Origin: Clostridiales bacterium
GTDB lineage: Bacteria > Bacillota > Clostridia > Christensenellales > Aristaeellaceae
Assembly: GCA_016930575.1 (NCBI GenBank)
Contig: JAFGGL010000006.1
Location: 1-64,000, forward strand
Direction: 5' to 3'
DNA length: 64,000 bases
The notes below the pieces were generated by a model. The model saw only the letters and a list, made by a program, of their open reading frames with translations, was not told the DNA's origin and did not search any database. Shown here in pieces: positions 33,968 through 41,917 of this stretch; the stretch's first letter is position 1, and each line of letters starts with the position of its first letter. Position numbers and translations under genes: made by a program.

Positions 33968-34585
33968 TTATGCATTATAATCGAGCTTCATGATTCCCTT
34001 CCAGAAGAATTCGATGTGCGCCTTGATTTTTTCAAGTACAGGCGCCGGATCTTCACCCACGGATACCACCATCTCGTATTCCTGCACCATGCCGTAGATC
34101 GGATACTGGTATGCCCTGGCAAGCGTCATCGCATCGGCCGGCAGCGTTTTCCCCTTGCTTTGGATATGCCTGAGCAGCTCATAGGTGATCCTGACCGGTT
34201 CTTCGATGTAGTACTTCATCACGATATGACGCGCCTTGGGCAGCCGGTACTGCTCGTTCGCTAAAATCAATATGATGCTTACATCAGAACTTTCGGGGGA
34301 TTTCTCCATCATTTCCACCCGGGTCGCCCAGGCCGGTTTCCAGCCTTTTTTCTCAAATGATTCTATGAGCGCGCTGTTTGTCGGCATGAATCGGGCAAGC
34401 TCCTTCCCGTGCCGGTCCAGAATCTCGTTCATGATCTCCTCTTTGGAAACGAAGTGGTTATAGATCGACCCTTCGGTGATTCCCACGGCGCGGGCGATCG
34501 CCCGGACGGAAACGCCGTTATACCCATTTTTCGCGAACAAATGCGTCGCGGTTTCCAGGATCTTTTCCTTCGTGTTTATCTTCAT
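33968..34585 (-). CDS. TetR family regulator with a probably leaderless transcript
   Basis: A 205-residue TetR regulator: HTH region GYNGVSVRAIARAVGITEGSIYNHFVSKEEIM. The -10 (TATTAT) ends only seven bases before the ATG, so transcription should begin at or next to the start codon. No later in-frame ATG gives a complete HTH, so a leaderless message is likely. A palindrome inside the promoter spacer is a probable autoregulatory site. It heads an operon with the flavodoxin, the membrane protein and the hydrolase. Confidence 0.9.
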   Translation of the reverse strand: MKINTKEKILETATHLFAKNGYNGVSVRAIARAVGITEGSIYNHFVSKEEIMNEILDRHGKELARFMPTNSALIESFEKKGWKPAWATRVEMMEKSPESSDVSIILILANEQYRLPKARHIVMKYYIEEPVRITYELLRHIQSKGKTLPADAMTLARAYQYPIYGMVQEYEMVVSVGEDPAPVLEKIKAHIEFFWKGIMKLDYNA

Positions 34586-34591
34586 ACGCGC

Positions 34592-34620
34592 ATAATAACA
34601 AACAATCGTTTGTTTGTCAA
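34592..34620 (-). promoter_or_regulatory. promoter with embedded TetR operator
   Basis: TTGACA, 17 bases, TATTAT on the minus strand. The spacer contains ACAAAC-AATC-GTTTGT, a 6-4-6 palindrome (34598-34613 on the plus strand), a typical placement for a TetR repressor that blocks its own promoter. Confidence 0.8.
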
Positions 34621-34663
34621 AAGGAAATTTTAAATTCCTTGAGATATCTGCTCAGCTACAATG

Positions 34664-34687
34664 AAAAGCCAGTCCGGCACGGGCTGG
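34664..34687 (-). terminator. terminator of the TIR/HD-RyR/SLOG operon
   Basis: A hairpin with CCAG-CCCG / CGG-CTGG arms (one mismatch) followed by CTTTTC on the minus strand, about 80 bases beyond the SLOG stop. Confidence 0.5.
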
Positions 34688-34767
34688 GTTTCCTTATATC
34701 TGCAAAGCAACTACGGTGTACCCCCGGCGTTTCTTCCAAACCAGTCCGGCGGAGTAGAGGTTAAATT

Positions 34768-35244
34768 TCATCGGTCCGGTTTGATGATCGTAACCTTCCT
34801 GTTTATTTTTTTCGCATATTCGATCACTGCCTGTGTTCCGCATTGGCTGGTTTGCGCTTCACCGTCCCAGACCGCAAGCAGCACGTCGCAGTGGTCCGCT
34901 ACATATTTCCCGGCCTCTAGATATGCCACGTCAGCATTTTGATTGGTTGATACGATGATCGTCTGTTTGGCGCTGTTAAGCAAAGAATCGAACTTCATCA
35001 GGCCGTCGCCCGTAAATCCGTCTCTGAATCCGGCAAACGGCAGCAGAACGATCAATTGATAGCCCAAATCCAGACCGATGCCGGCGCACAGCTGGTCCGC
35101 GCCGGCCGCAAGGCTTGAGAGCATCACGCGTTGCGCATGTTCCTGCGCGAGCGCCGATAGCTCCCTTCGGATGTCCGCTGTCAATCTGGCATGGTCAAAA
35201 TTCCGCAGATCCCTGTGACCGGTAATCCCAACACGGTTTGCCAT
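34768..35244 (-). CDS. SLOG-domain protein (nucleotide-sensor type)
   Basis: A 158-residue Rossmann-like protein of the SLOG superfamily (Smf/DprA-LOG related). The beginning VGITGHRDL, the loop MLSSLAAGADQLCA and LDLGYQLIVLLPF are typical, and DVLLAVWDGEAQTSQCGTQAVIEYAKK forms the second nucleotide-contact edge. In the known Thoeris defence system a SLOG domain binds a cyclic ADP-ribose-type signal made by a TIR protein. Here the SLOG stands alone without an effector domain. It follows the HD-RyR gene by 13 bases in an operon headed by a TIR gene, so sensing a product of that TIR is a reasonable inference. Confidence 0.75.
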   Translation of the reverse strand: MANRVGITGHRDLRNFDHARLTADIRRELSALAQEHAQRVMLSSLAAGADQLCAGIGLDLGYQLIVLLPFAGFRDGFTGDGLMKFDSLLNSAKQTIIVSTNQNADVAYLEAGKYVADHCDVLLAVWDGEAQTSQCGTQAVIEYAKKINRKVTIIKPDR

Positions 35245-35257
35245 ATGCCCCTCATCC

Positions 35258-36994
35258 TTACAGTTTGATAACTTTCATTTTTACCAGTTTGGACAGCTTC
35301 GTTGTATTTCGCGCGATATCGCGGTCCTTCTCCCTTTCGGGTTCCGGAAGTTCTTCCCAAGGCACCATGCAAGGATGAATATGCTTTATATTGTCCCTGA
35401 CTTTACCGTACTTCCATCCAAAGCGTTCCTGCGCGGCCACCCAATCCGCGTGTTCTATTTTCGCGTATTGCTCGATAATGTCCGCCGGCAGGCTGCTTTC
35501 CGCTTCGGCGTCATAATCCTCCGGCGCAAACGCATACCCCAGTTTGCGCAGATTGCAGTCCATATTCATGGCTTGCCGCAGGTTATTGTATCGATAGGAG
35601 GCCTCCAACTGAGTGTAGTCTTCAGGCACCTCAATTTTCAGGTCACGCTCGTTTTGTTTCCTGATATAGTCTTTGTGGATCTCTCTTGCGAGACGTTCCA
35701 GGTTTTCAAGCATCGGCCTTGGCAGGTCCTCTCTGCTGCAGGCTTCGATGAACACTTCGTCGGTCGTTTCGCATTGGATGACCAGACCGTTCTTCATGAT
35801 TTCCCGCAGATTGAGGATTCTGTTAAGCAGCTCGTTTTTCCTGACGATAAACTTCTCATTAAAAAACCCTTTCTCGGCTATATACGTGATATGCAGGGCA
35901 TCACCGGTTATTTTGATATTCGCGCTTTTCGCATGCGTCCGGTACTTCTCGGCCATCCCGTAGCCGACCCTGTTCCACTCCTGCAGCTCGTCGCACAATA
36001 TCAGCAGAAACGCAACCGGATACTCTGCGGCGCTGAGCGGCCTGTGCGTAAACTCCTTCTCGATCACGTTACTGTAATAGTTGTGCAGGAGTATGGCGCC
36101 GGCGCTGTCCACGATCGCGTCGAAAAACCGCATGGGATTGCCGTTTGATACCTGGATGAGATACCCGTACCATTTCAGCACGATCATCGCGCTGTAAAAT
36201 CCGTGATCGATAAAACCGAATTTCGCCATATCCGCCGTGAAGTGATCCAGCCTGTCCTTGATCTCATCCATGGGGATTCCAAGGCTCATATGGATCTTCT
36301 GCGCCAATAAATCAATCGGCTGCAAAAGATCGACATATACGCTACTCGGATGGGATTTATAGAACGCTTCGATAAACTTCCCTTTCGGGACGATCTCCGC
36401 GATGGAGTTCAGGCGGCGGAAGTTCTCAAACTCCAGATGCGACTTGATATCACCCTTTGTGTCGTCATGATCTGCATCCGTGGCAAACTTCAGGAAGCGT
36501 GAAATCTGCTTTGCGATGATCTCCACCGGATAGCCGACGTCGTGGAACAGCGACGCGAGCCCCCAGCGGAAGAAGAACTCCTCGTGCCTTGTGCGATAGT
36601 TTTCAGGGAACTTCTCCTCATCCAAAACCGTCTCGCTGAATAGCTTCTGGTACTTCTTGTTTTGGCTGTAAACGCAGATGCCCAGGATAAACACGTTGAC
36701 GGAATGGATGTAATGGTCGCGCTGTTTTTCAATCAGCGTTGCCGCCCGTTCCTCATACGCGCTTAAAACGTCCAGCAGGTCCATAAACGGGTTTTGATCG
36801 CCTTCCAGAACGATGCGGTAATACCCGAAAAACAGCTTGTATACGTCAAACGCCGTTTCTTTCGTTTCGTCGTCGAGAAACATGATCAGCGATTGCTCCA
36901 GCATTTCCTTGGTTTCCCGGCCGCTTCCCTCCGCCGTCAATTCCAGCTCCGCAAAGAACTGACGGATATACTGTACTAAATCGTCTTGCCGCAT
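35258..36994 (-). CDS. HD-domain protein with C-terminal RyR domain
   Basis: A 578-residue cytoplasmic protein (positions below count from the ORF-track start, six residues longer). The middle third is an HD-type metal phosphohydrolase: H103 in YIHSVNVF, the HD pair at 157-158 in LFHDVGYP, H270 in IDHGFYSA and D341 in LCDELQEWNR. Residues about 515-565 form a RyR domain (HADWVAAQERFGWKYGK, then HPCMVPWEELPEPEREKDR), named after ryanodine receptors. The start with AGAAGG ahead is preferred. It sits 22 bases after the TIR gene and 13 before the SLOG gene. RyR and SLOG modules have been linked by comparative genomics to nucleotide signalling; hydrolysis of a nucleotide by the HD part is inference. 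Confidence 0.78.
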   Translation of the reverse strand: MRQDDLVQYIRQFFAELELTAEGSGRETKEMLEQSLIMFLDDETKETAFDVYKLFFGYYRIVLEGDQNPFMDLLDVLSAYEERAATLIEKQRDHYIHSVNVFILGICVYSQNKKYQKLFSETVLDEEKFPENYRTRHEEFFFRWGLASLFHDVGYPVEIIAKQISRFLKFATDADHDDTKGDIKSHLEFENFRRLNSIAEIVPKGKFIEAFYKSHPSSVYVDLLQPIDLLAQKIHMSLGIPMDEIKDRLDHFTADMAKFGFIDHGFYSAMIVLKWYGYLIQVSNGNPMRFFDAIVDSAGAILLHNYYSNVIEKEFTHRPLSAAEYPVAFLLILCDELQEWNRVGYGMAEKYRTHAKSANIKITGDALHITYIAEKGFFNEKFIVRKNELLNRILNLREIMKNGLVIQCETTDEVFIEACSREDLPRPMLENLERLAREIHKDYIRKQNERDLKIEVPEDYTQLEASYRYNNLRQAMNMDCNLRKLGYAFAPEDYDAEAESSLPADIIEQYAKIEHADWVAAQERFGWKYGKVRDNIKHIHPCMVPWEELPEPEREKDRDIARNTTKLSKLVKMKVIKL

Positions 36995-37016
36995 TATACC
37001 TTCTCCGTTCACAGTG

Positions 37017-40000
37017 TTATTTATAGATAACTTCGCCGTTAACGTTATAATATCTTTTTTCCGTCAGCTTTCCTTGCTCGTCGAAATCTTGCTCTACCGC
37101 TGCATACCCATTGTATAAAATCGGTTTGCCGTCGGTGCCGAAATAGGATTGCCTGGTTATATCGCCGTTTTCATTGAACTCTGTCTCGATGATTGCATAT
37201 TTGCCGCTATAGAGCACAGGCTCTCCGTCAACGCCGAAATACGCAGTCCTGATATCGTTGCCGTTTTCATCGAAGTCGCGTTCCAAAACCGAGAAATTGT
37301 TCCAGAGTATCGGGTTTCCATCCACGCCGAAGAACGCATATCTCGTTGCGTTTCCGTGATCATCATATTCCTTTTCCCAAATCGCGTAATTACCATCAAA
37401 AAGCATCGGTTCGCCATCGATACCGAAATACGCGCATCTGGTCATGTTTCCGTTTATATCATATTCCCAAAGTACAGTGGCATACCCATGATTAAGCACC
37501 GGTTGACCGTCGATGCCAAGAAACGACTGTTTAGTTACGTTGCCGTTATCGTCATATTCTTTGATCAGCACCGCGTATTTCCCATCCAGGATCATCGGTT
37601 CGCCATCGATACCGAAATACGAGGCTCTGGTCATGTTTCCGTTTATATCATATTCCCACAGCACAGCCGCATACCCGTCATAAAGCATCGGTTTGCCCTC
37701 GGTATCCAGAAACGCCTGTTTTGTAACGTTGCCGATATCGTCAAACTCCATCATCAGCACCGCATATTTCCCGTTGTAGAGCATCAGCTCTCCATCGGTA
37801 CCCAAAAATGATTGTTTCGTTATATTGCCGGCTTCGTCATATTCTTTCCATAACCCCGCATATTCGCCGTTATAGAGTGCCAGTTCGCCGTCAGCACCGT
37901 AATGCGTGAATTTGACCATATTCCCGCGTTTGTCGTATTCCCATTCGCTGACTACCTGTTCCCCTTCATATTCCAATTCCAGAACCGCACGCCCGTCGCT
38001 AAGTATCGGTTCGCCATCGATACCGAAGTAAGCTTCCTTTGTCAATTTCCCGTTATCATCATATTCAAATGTAATCGACGCATACTTACCCTCGTAGAGT
38101 ATCGGTTCTCCCTCGGTGCCGAAATACGCTTTTCTGATTGCGTCGCCGTTTTCGTTGTATTCGATATCTACAACCGCACAGCCGTTGTTAAGTATCAAAT
38201 CGCCGTTAACGCCGAAATATGCTTCCCTGATAATACTCCTATCCGCATTGTATTCCTTTTCCACAACCGCATTGCCGTTATAGAATACCGGCTCTCCGCC
38301 GATGCCGAAATACGCTTCCTTTGTTATATTGCCGTTCCTATCGTAACCAAATTCAATCGCGGCATACCTCTCCCCGTTCAGAATCGGTTCCCCGTCGGTG
38401 CCGAAATATGTTTCCCTGATTACGTCGCCGTTTCCGTTATACTCGATTTCCACAACCGCACAGCCGTCGTTGAGTATCGGTAGGCCATCGGTTCCGAAAT
38501 ATGCTTTCCTGATCTCGTTGCCGTTTGCATCGTATGTCTTTTCCAAAACCGCGCATCCTTCATAGAATATCGGTTCTCCGTCGGCACCAAAATACGCTTC
38601 CCTGATCACGTTGCCGTACTTATCGAATTCCCATTCAATCGCCGCATATTCGCCATACGCGAGTATAAGCTCACCCTCCGTTCCATAATACGCTTCCCTG
38701 ATTCTGTTGCCGTTTCCATCATATTCTGTCTCTAGAACGGCATACCTATCGAAGATAAGCACAGGCTTACCATCGTCGCCAAAATAGGAATACTTCGTAA
38801 TATTTCCATACACGTCATATTCTCGTTCCCAGACGGCGTAATTAAAGTAATACACCGTCAATTCACCGTCGACGCCGTAATAAGCCTTCCTCGTCTGGTT
38901 CCCGCGTTCATTGTAACCTGTTCTGACCGATGCGAAATCGCCGTCATTGAGCACCGGTTCTCCGTTTACGCCGAAATAAGATTGCTCGGTCAGTCTGTCC
39001 CTTTCATCGTATTTCAATTCCTCAACAGCATATCCGGTATCGCAAAGTATCGGACTGCCGTCGACCGCGTAGTAGGATTCGCGGACCTTATTTCCGCGTT
39101 CGTCAAATGCGCGTTTGGCGATCGCATACCCAAAATCACAAGGCACAGGTTCACTGTTAACGTCAAAAAACGAATATTCGACGCCGTTGCCTCTCTCGTC
39201 ATATGTAATTCTGAGGATCGCATATCCATCAATGAGTATCAGTTTTCCATCGGCGCCGTAATACGAGTATTGCGTAATATTCCCGCGTTCATCATACTCG
39301 ATCTCTTCGGTTGCGAACCCTCCCAATTTGGTCAGGATGGGTTTCCCGTCCATACCATAATAGGATCTCTTGATTGCATTGCCATAGCTGTCATATGCAT
39401 TTTCCAAAACCGCAAACCCGTCGCAAAGCATCGGTTCGCCGTCAGTGTCATAGAATGCCTTTTTTGTAAGATATCCGTCCTCATTATATTCGAACTCCAC
39501 TACGGATTGACGGCTATAATCAAGTTTAACCGGTTCACCAGCAGTGCCGAAGAATGATTCCTTTGTCGTTTTCCCGCGTTCGTTATACTCGATTTTGTAA
39601 ATAGCGTAATTATCAGAATTAAGCACGGGTTCTCCGTATACATCAAAGAACAGCACTTGAACCGGATTGCTTTTCTCATCATATTCTGTCTCTGAAACCG
39701 CAAATCCATAGCGACAATTGATAAGATTACCGTCAGTTCCGAAATAGGAACGTCTTTCAATATTGCCTCTCTTGTCATATGTATATTCCATAGCGGCAAA
39801 TCCAAGATAACTCATCGGTTCGCCATTTGTGCCATAAAAGGATTCCCTGATCAGCCGATCATCCGCATCATATACGTCTATCTCGATCGCAAATCCGTCG
39901 TCATCAATGATCAGCGCCCCGTCAGTGCCGTAAGTTGCCGATCGGATCCTATTGCCGTTACCGTCATACTCCCGCTCAAGAACAGCATATCCGTGCGTAT

Positions 40001-41597
40001 TCAGAATAGGTTCATTGTCCGTGCCGAAATACGATATCTTCGTCAACTTTCCTTCATCGTCGAATTCAGCGGTTAAGACCGAGAAACCGTCGATATACAA
40101 TGTGGGCTCGCCATCGGTGCCGAAGGCGGCACAGCTCACCTGATTGCCCTTGCCGTCGTATGCCAATTCCCAAGACGCCACGCCGTCCGCATTGAGCACC
40201 GCCTCGCCGTCGCTGCCGAAGAACGAGCTTTCTACGATATTCCCATACGCGTTATAGCCAAACGCGACGCGCGCGTAAAGGTTTTCCGACATGGTCTTTT
40301 CGCCGTTTTGATCAAGGTATTCGATTGCGGCGATCGTGCCGTCGCCGTTTCTGAGGAACCTGATCTCGCTGACGCCGATCTTGCTGGAAAAGGGGTCCCC
40401 GTTTTTATCCGCATATCGTATGGAAAACAGCCTGCCGTCGCCGTCGTATTCATATACCTCCGCAAATACGCCGTCCTCGCTGCGTTTGGGTGTGTTGTAC
40501 AGGTTGGCATACGCCTTTTTAACCGTTCTTCCGTTCTCGTCATACGTATAGATGAACCGGTTGATTTCGTCCACCGCTTTGTCTGCATCCTCGATATCCA
40601 GAAGCATCGCCTGGCTCCATCCCGTCACAACGGCTTCTGCACTCAAGTAGAGATTGGCGATGGTCGGCGACATGTATTCCAGTGTCAGCGTTTGCGAACC
40701 GCCGCTGTCGTAATACACTGCCTTGTCCAGTTCCCCATCCCCGTTGTAGCTGTACCCGATCCTCGCGGGCATCACGGGAATCGGGTAGGTATCGGATTCG
40801 ATTTCGACCATTCCGGCAATACACAAACACCCGGACCCGTTGACCTTTTCAAAGGAAATCACCTTTCCTTTAAGCCGCGTGATCCGGTAGCTAATGTTGC
40901 GTTTCTCTGCTTCCTCCGCCGTCAATTTATCGATACCGTTGGCCACGCCGTGCACTTCCACGTAGTCGGCGTACAGGTCGACCTTCTCATGGTAGTTGAA
41001 GTCCCAGTAAAGATACACACCGGCGCATAAAATCAAGAACGCCGCGGCAACACCGCATACACGCCTGATTTTTCTCTTCTTGCTTTCCCGTTTTTCCCGA
41101 TCCCACAGCACGTCAAAGCGTAATCCGAGCATAAAGGCTGCGACCTTAGTGACCGCCTGTTCTTTGGAAAGCTCGTTGAGCGACGCGCCCAGGATTTCGC
41201 TGCTGCGCAGCGCTGGCGGGAAACATTCGTTCTCGTCCCCGGAGCCCGGCGTACCGGACAGGATGAACGGGATGATCCTGTCCTCTCTACCAAGCTTCTG
41301 AAAATGCAGTATTTCCTTATTGACCCATTCCGATTTCGCGCTGGTCGGCGAACAGACCACGATCAGGTAGCGGGAATCCTCCAGCTCCTTTGTGATGTTC
41401 TTTACCAGCAGCCCCACCGCCAGGTCCGTCTGGTCCCTGAATATCGGACGCAGTGTCTTGGGCAGGCGGCCGTCACTTTCCTTGTGCAGCGAAACGGGGA
41501 GCTTGTAGTGCTCCAGCTTTGCCTGCAGCCATTCCGCTATCTTCTGGTCTTCGTGCGAATAACTGATAAATGCGTAATATTGAAATTTCGATTCCAT
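37017..41597 (-). CDS. TIR-transmembrane protein with about 33 tandem YFGxDGEP repeats
   Basis: A 1526-residue protein. Residues 5-135 are a TIR domain: FISYSHEDQKIAEWL, then RYLIVVCSPTSAKSEWVNKEI with E95 at the position of the catalytic glutamate of NAD-cleaving TIRs. A basic stretch and one membrane helix (CGVAAAFLILCAGVYLYW, about 181-198) follow. The rest is a short beta domain and about 33 tandem repeats of 31-32 residues, consensus EYDxxGNxTKxxYFGxDGEPxLxxGYA, distantly like YD/RHS or MORN repeats. By topology the TIR is inside and the repeats outside. The track ORF runs 106 codons further through the tRNA; this ATG begins the TIR. Base composition is visibly more AT-rich than the neighbours. 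Confidence 0.85.
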   Translation of the reverse strand: MESKFQYYAFISYSHEDQKIAEWLQAKLEHYKLPVSLHKESDGRLPKTLRPIFRDQTDLAVGLLVKNITKELEDSRYLIVVCSPTSAKSEWVNKEILHFQKLGREDRIIPFILSGTPGSGDENECFPPALRSSEILGASLNELSKEQAVTKVAAFMLGLRFDVLWDREKRESKKRKIRRVCGVAAAFLILCAGVYLYWDFNYHEKVDLYADYVEVHGVANGIDKLTAEEAEKRNISYRITRLKGKVISFEKVNGSGCLCIAGMVEIESDTYPIPVMPARIGYSYNGDGELDKAVYYDSGGSQTLTLEYMSPTIANLYLSAEAVVTGWSQAMLLDIEDADKAVDEINRFIYTYDENGRTVKKAYANLYNTPKRSEDGVFAEVYEYDGDGRLFSIRYADKNGDPFSSKIGVSEIRFLRNGDGTIAAIEYLDQNGEKTMSENLYARVAFGYNAYGNIVESSFFGSDGEAVLNADGVASWELAYDGKGNQVSCAAFGTDGEPTLYIDGFSVLTAEFDDEGKLTKISYFGTDNEPILNTHGYAVLEREYDGNGNRIRSATYGTDGALIIDDDGFAIEIDVYDADDRLIRESFYGTNGEPMSYLGFAAMEYTYDKRGNIERRSYFGTDGNLINCRYGFAVSETEYDEKSNPVQVLFFDVYGEPVLNSDNYAIYKIEYNERGKTTKESFFGTAGEPVKLDYSRQSVVEFEYNEDGYLTKKAFYDTDGEPMLCDGFAVLENAYDSYGNAIKRSYYGMDGKPILTKLGGFATEEIEYDERGNITQYSYYGADGKLILIDGYAILRITYDERGNGVEYSFFDVNSEPVPCDFGYAIAKRAFDERGNKVRESYYAVDGSPILCDTGYAVEELKYDERDRLTEQSYFGVNGEPVLNDGDFASVRTGYNERGNQTRKAYYGVDGELTVYYFNYAVWEREYDVYGNITKYSYFGDDGKPVLIFDRYAVLETEYDGNGNRIREAYYGTEGELILAYGEYAAIEWEFDKYGNVIREAYFGADGEPIFYEGCAVLEKTYDANGNEIRKAYFGTDGLPILNDGCAVVEIEYNGNGDVIRETYFGTDGEPILNGERYAAIEFGYDRNGNITKEAYFGIGGEPVFYNGNAVVEKEYNADRSIIREAYFGVNGDLILNNGCAVVDIEYNENGDAIRKAYFGTEGEPILYEGKYASITFEYDDNGKLTKEAYFGIDGEPILSDGRAVLELEYEGEQVVSEWEYDKRGNMVKFTHYGADGELALYNGEYAGLWKEYDEAGNITKQSFLGTDGELMLYNGKYAVLMMEFDDIGNVTKQAFLDTEGKPMLYDGYAAVLWEYDINGNMTRASYFGIDGEPMILDGKYAVLIKEYDDNGNVTKQSFLGIDGQPVLNHGYATVLWEYDINGNMTRCAYFGIDGEPMLFDGNYAIWEKEYDDHGNATRYAFFGVDGNPILWNNFSVLERDFDENGNDIRTAYFGVDGEPVLYSGKYAIIETEFNENGDITRQSYFGTDGKPILYNGYAAVEQDFDEQGKLTEKRYYNVNGEVIYK

Positions 41598-41663
41598 ATC
41601 GTTTATGATCCTATCTTTAGTTATCAGAAGTAATACGCCACGGCGGATGATATTGTATTGCTT

Positions 41664-41693
41664 ATTATAGCATACCCGTATCTCTTCATACAA
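41664..41693 (-). promoter_or_regulatory. promoter of the TIR cassette
   Basis: TTGTAT, 18 bases, TATAAT with TGC before the -10 (extended -10) on the minus strand, between the tRNA-Thr and the TIR start. Confidence 0.65.
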
Positions 41694-41697
41694 CAAT

Positions 41698-41724
41698 CCC
41701 CTTGATCTGTTCAAGATCAAGGGG
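41698..41724 (-). terminator. hairpin downstream of tRNA-Thr
   Basis: An 11-bp stem CCCCTTGATCT / AGATCAAGGGG directly after the tRNA. The following bases (ATTGTTG) are a poor T tract, so termination may be partial and the TIR genes could also receive read-through. Confidence 0.55.
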
Positions 41725-41731
41725 TTTGCCG

Positions 41732-41807
<76 letters not shown>

Positions 41808-41917
41808 GCAACGAAAGTATGATACATGAGTCCCAATAAAAATGCAAGGGGTAGCGGGAATTTTACCCCTGCATCGTGACGGGCAGCGCAGCGCGCCTCG
41901 TCCTGCGTGATCCACAA

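Noticed and set aside
34621-34640. AAGGAA ... TTCCTT palindrome upstream of the TetR promoter
   Set aside because: Short, AT-rich inner part and no T tract; position next to a better TetR operator gives no need for it.
37017-40990. Regular repeats that could suggest a CRISPR array or tandem repeat island
   Set aside because: The repeats have a period of 93-96 bases, stay in frame over the whole gene and encode a protein consensus; there are no short identical repeats with unique spacers and no cas genes.
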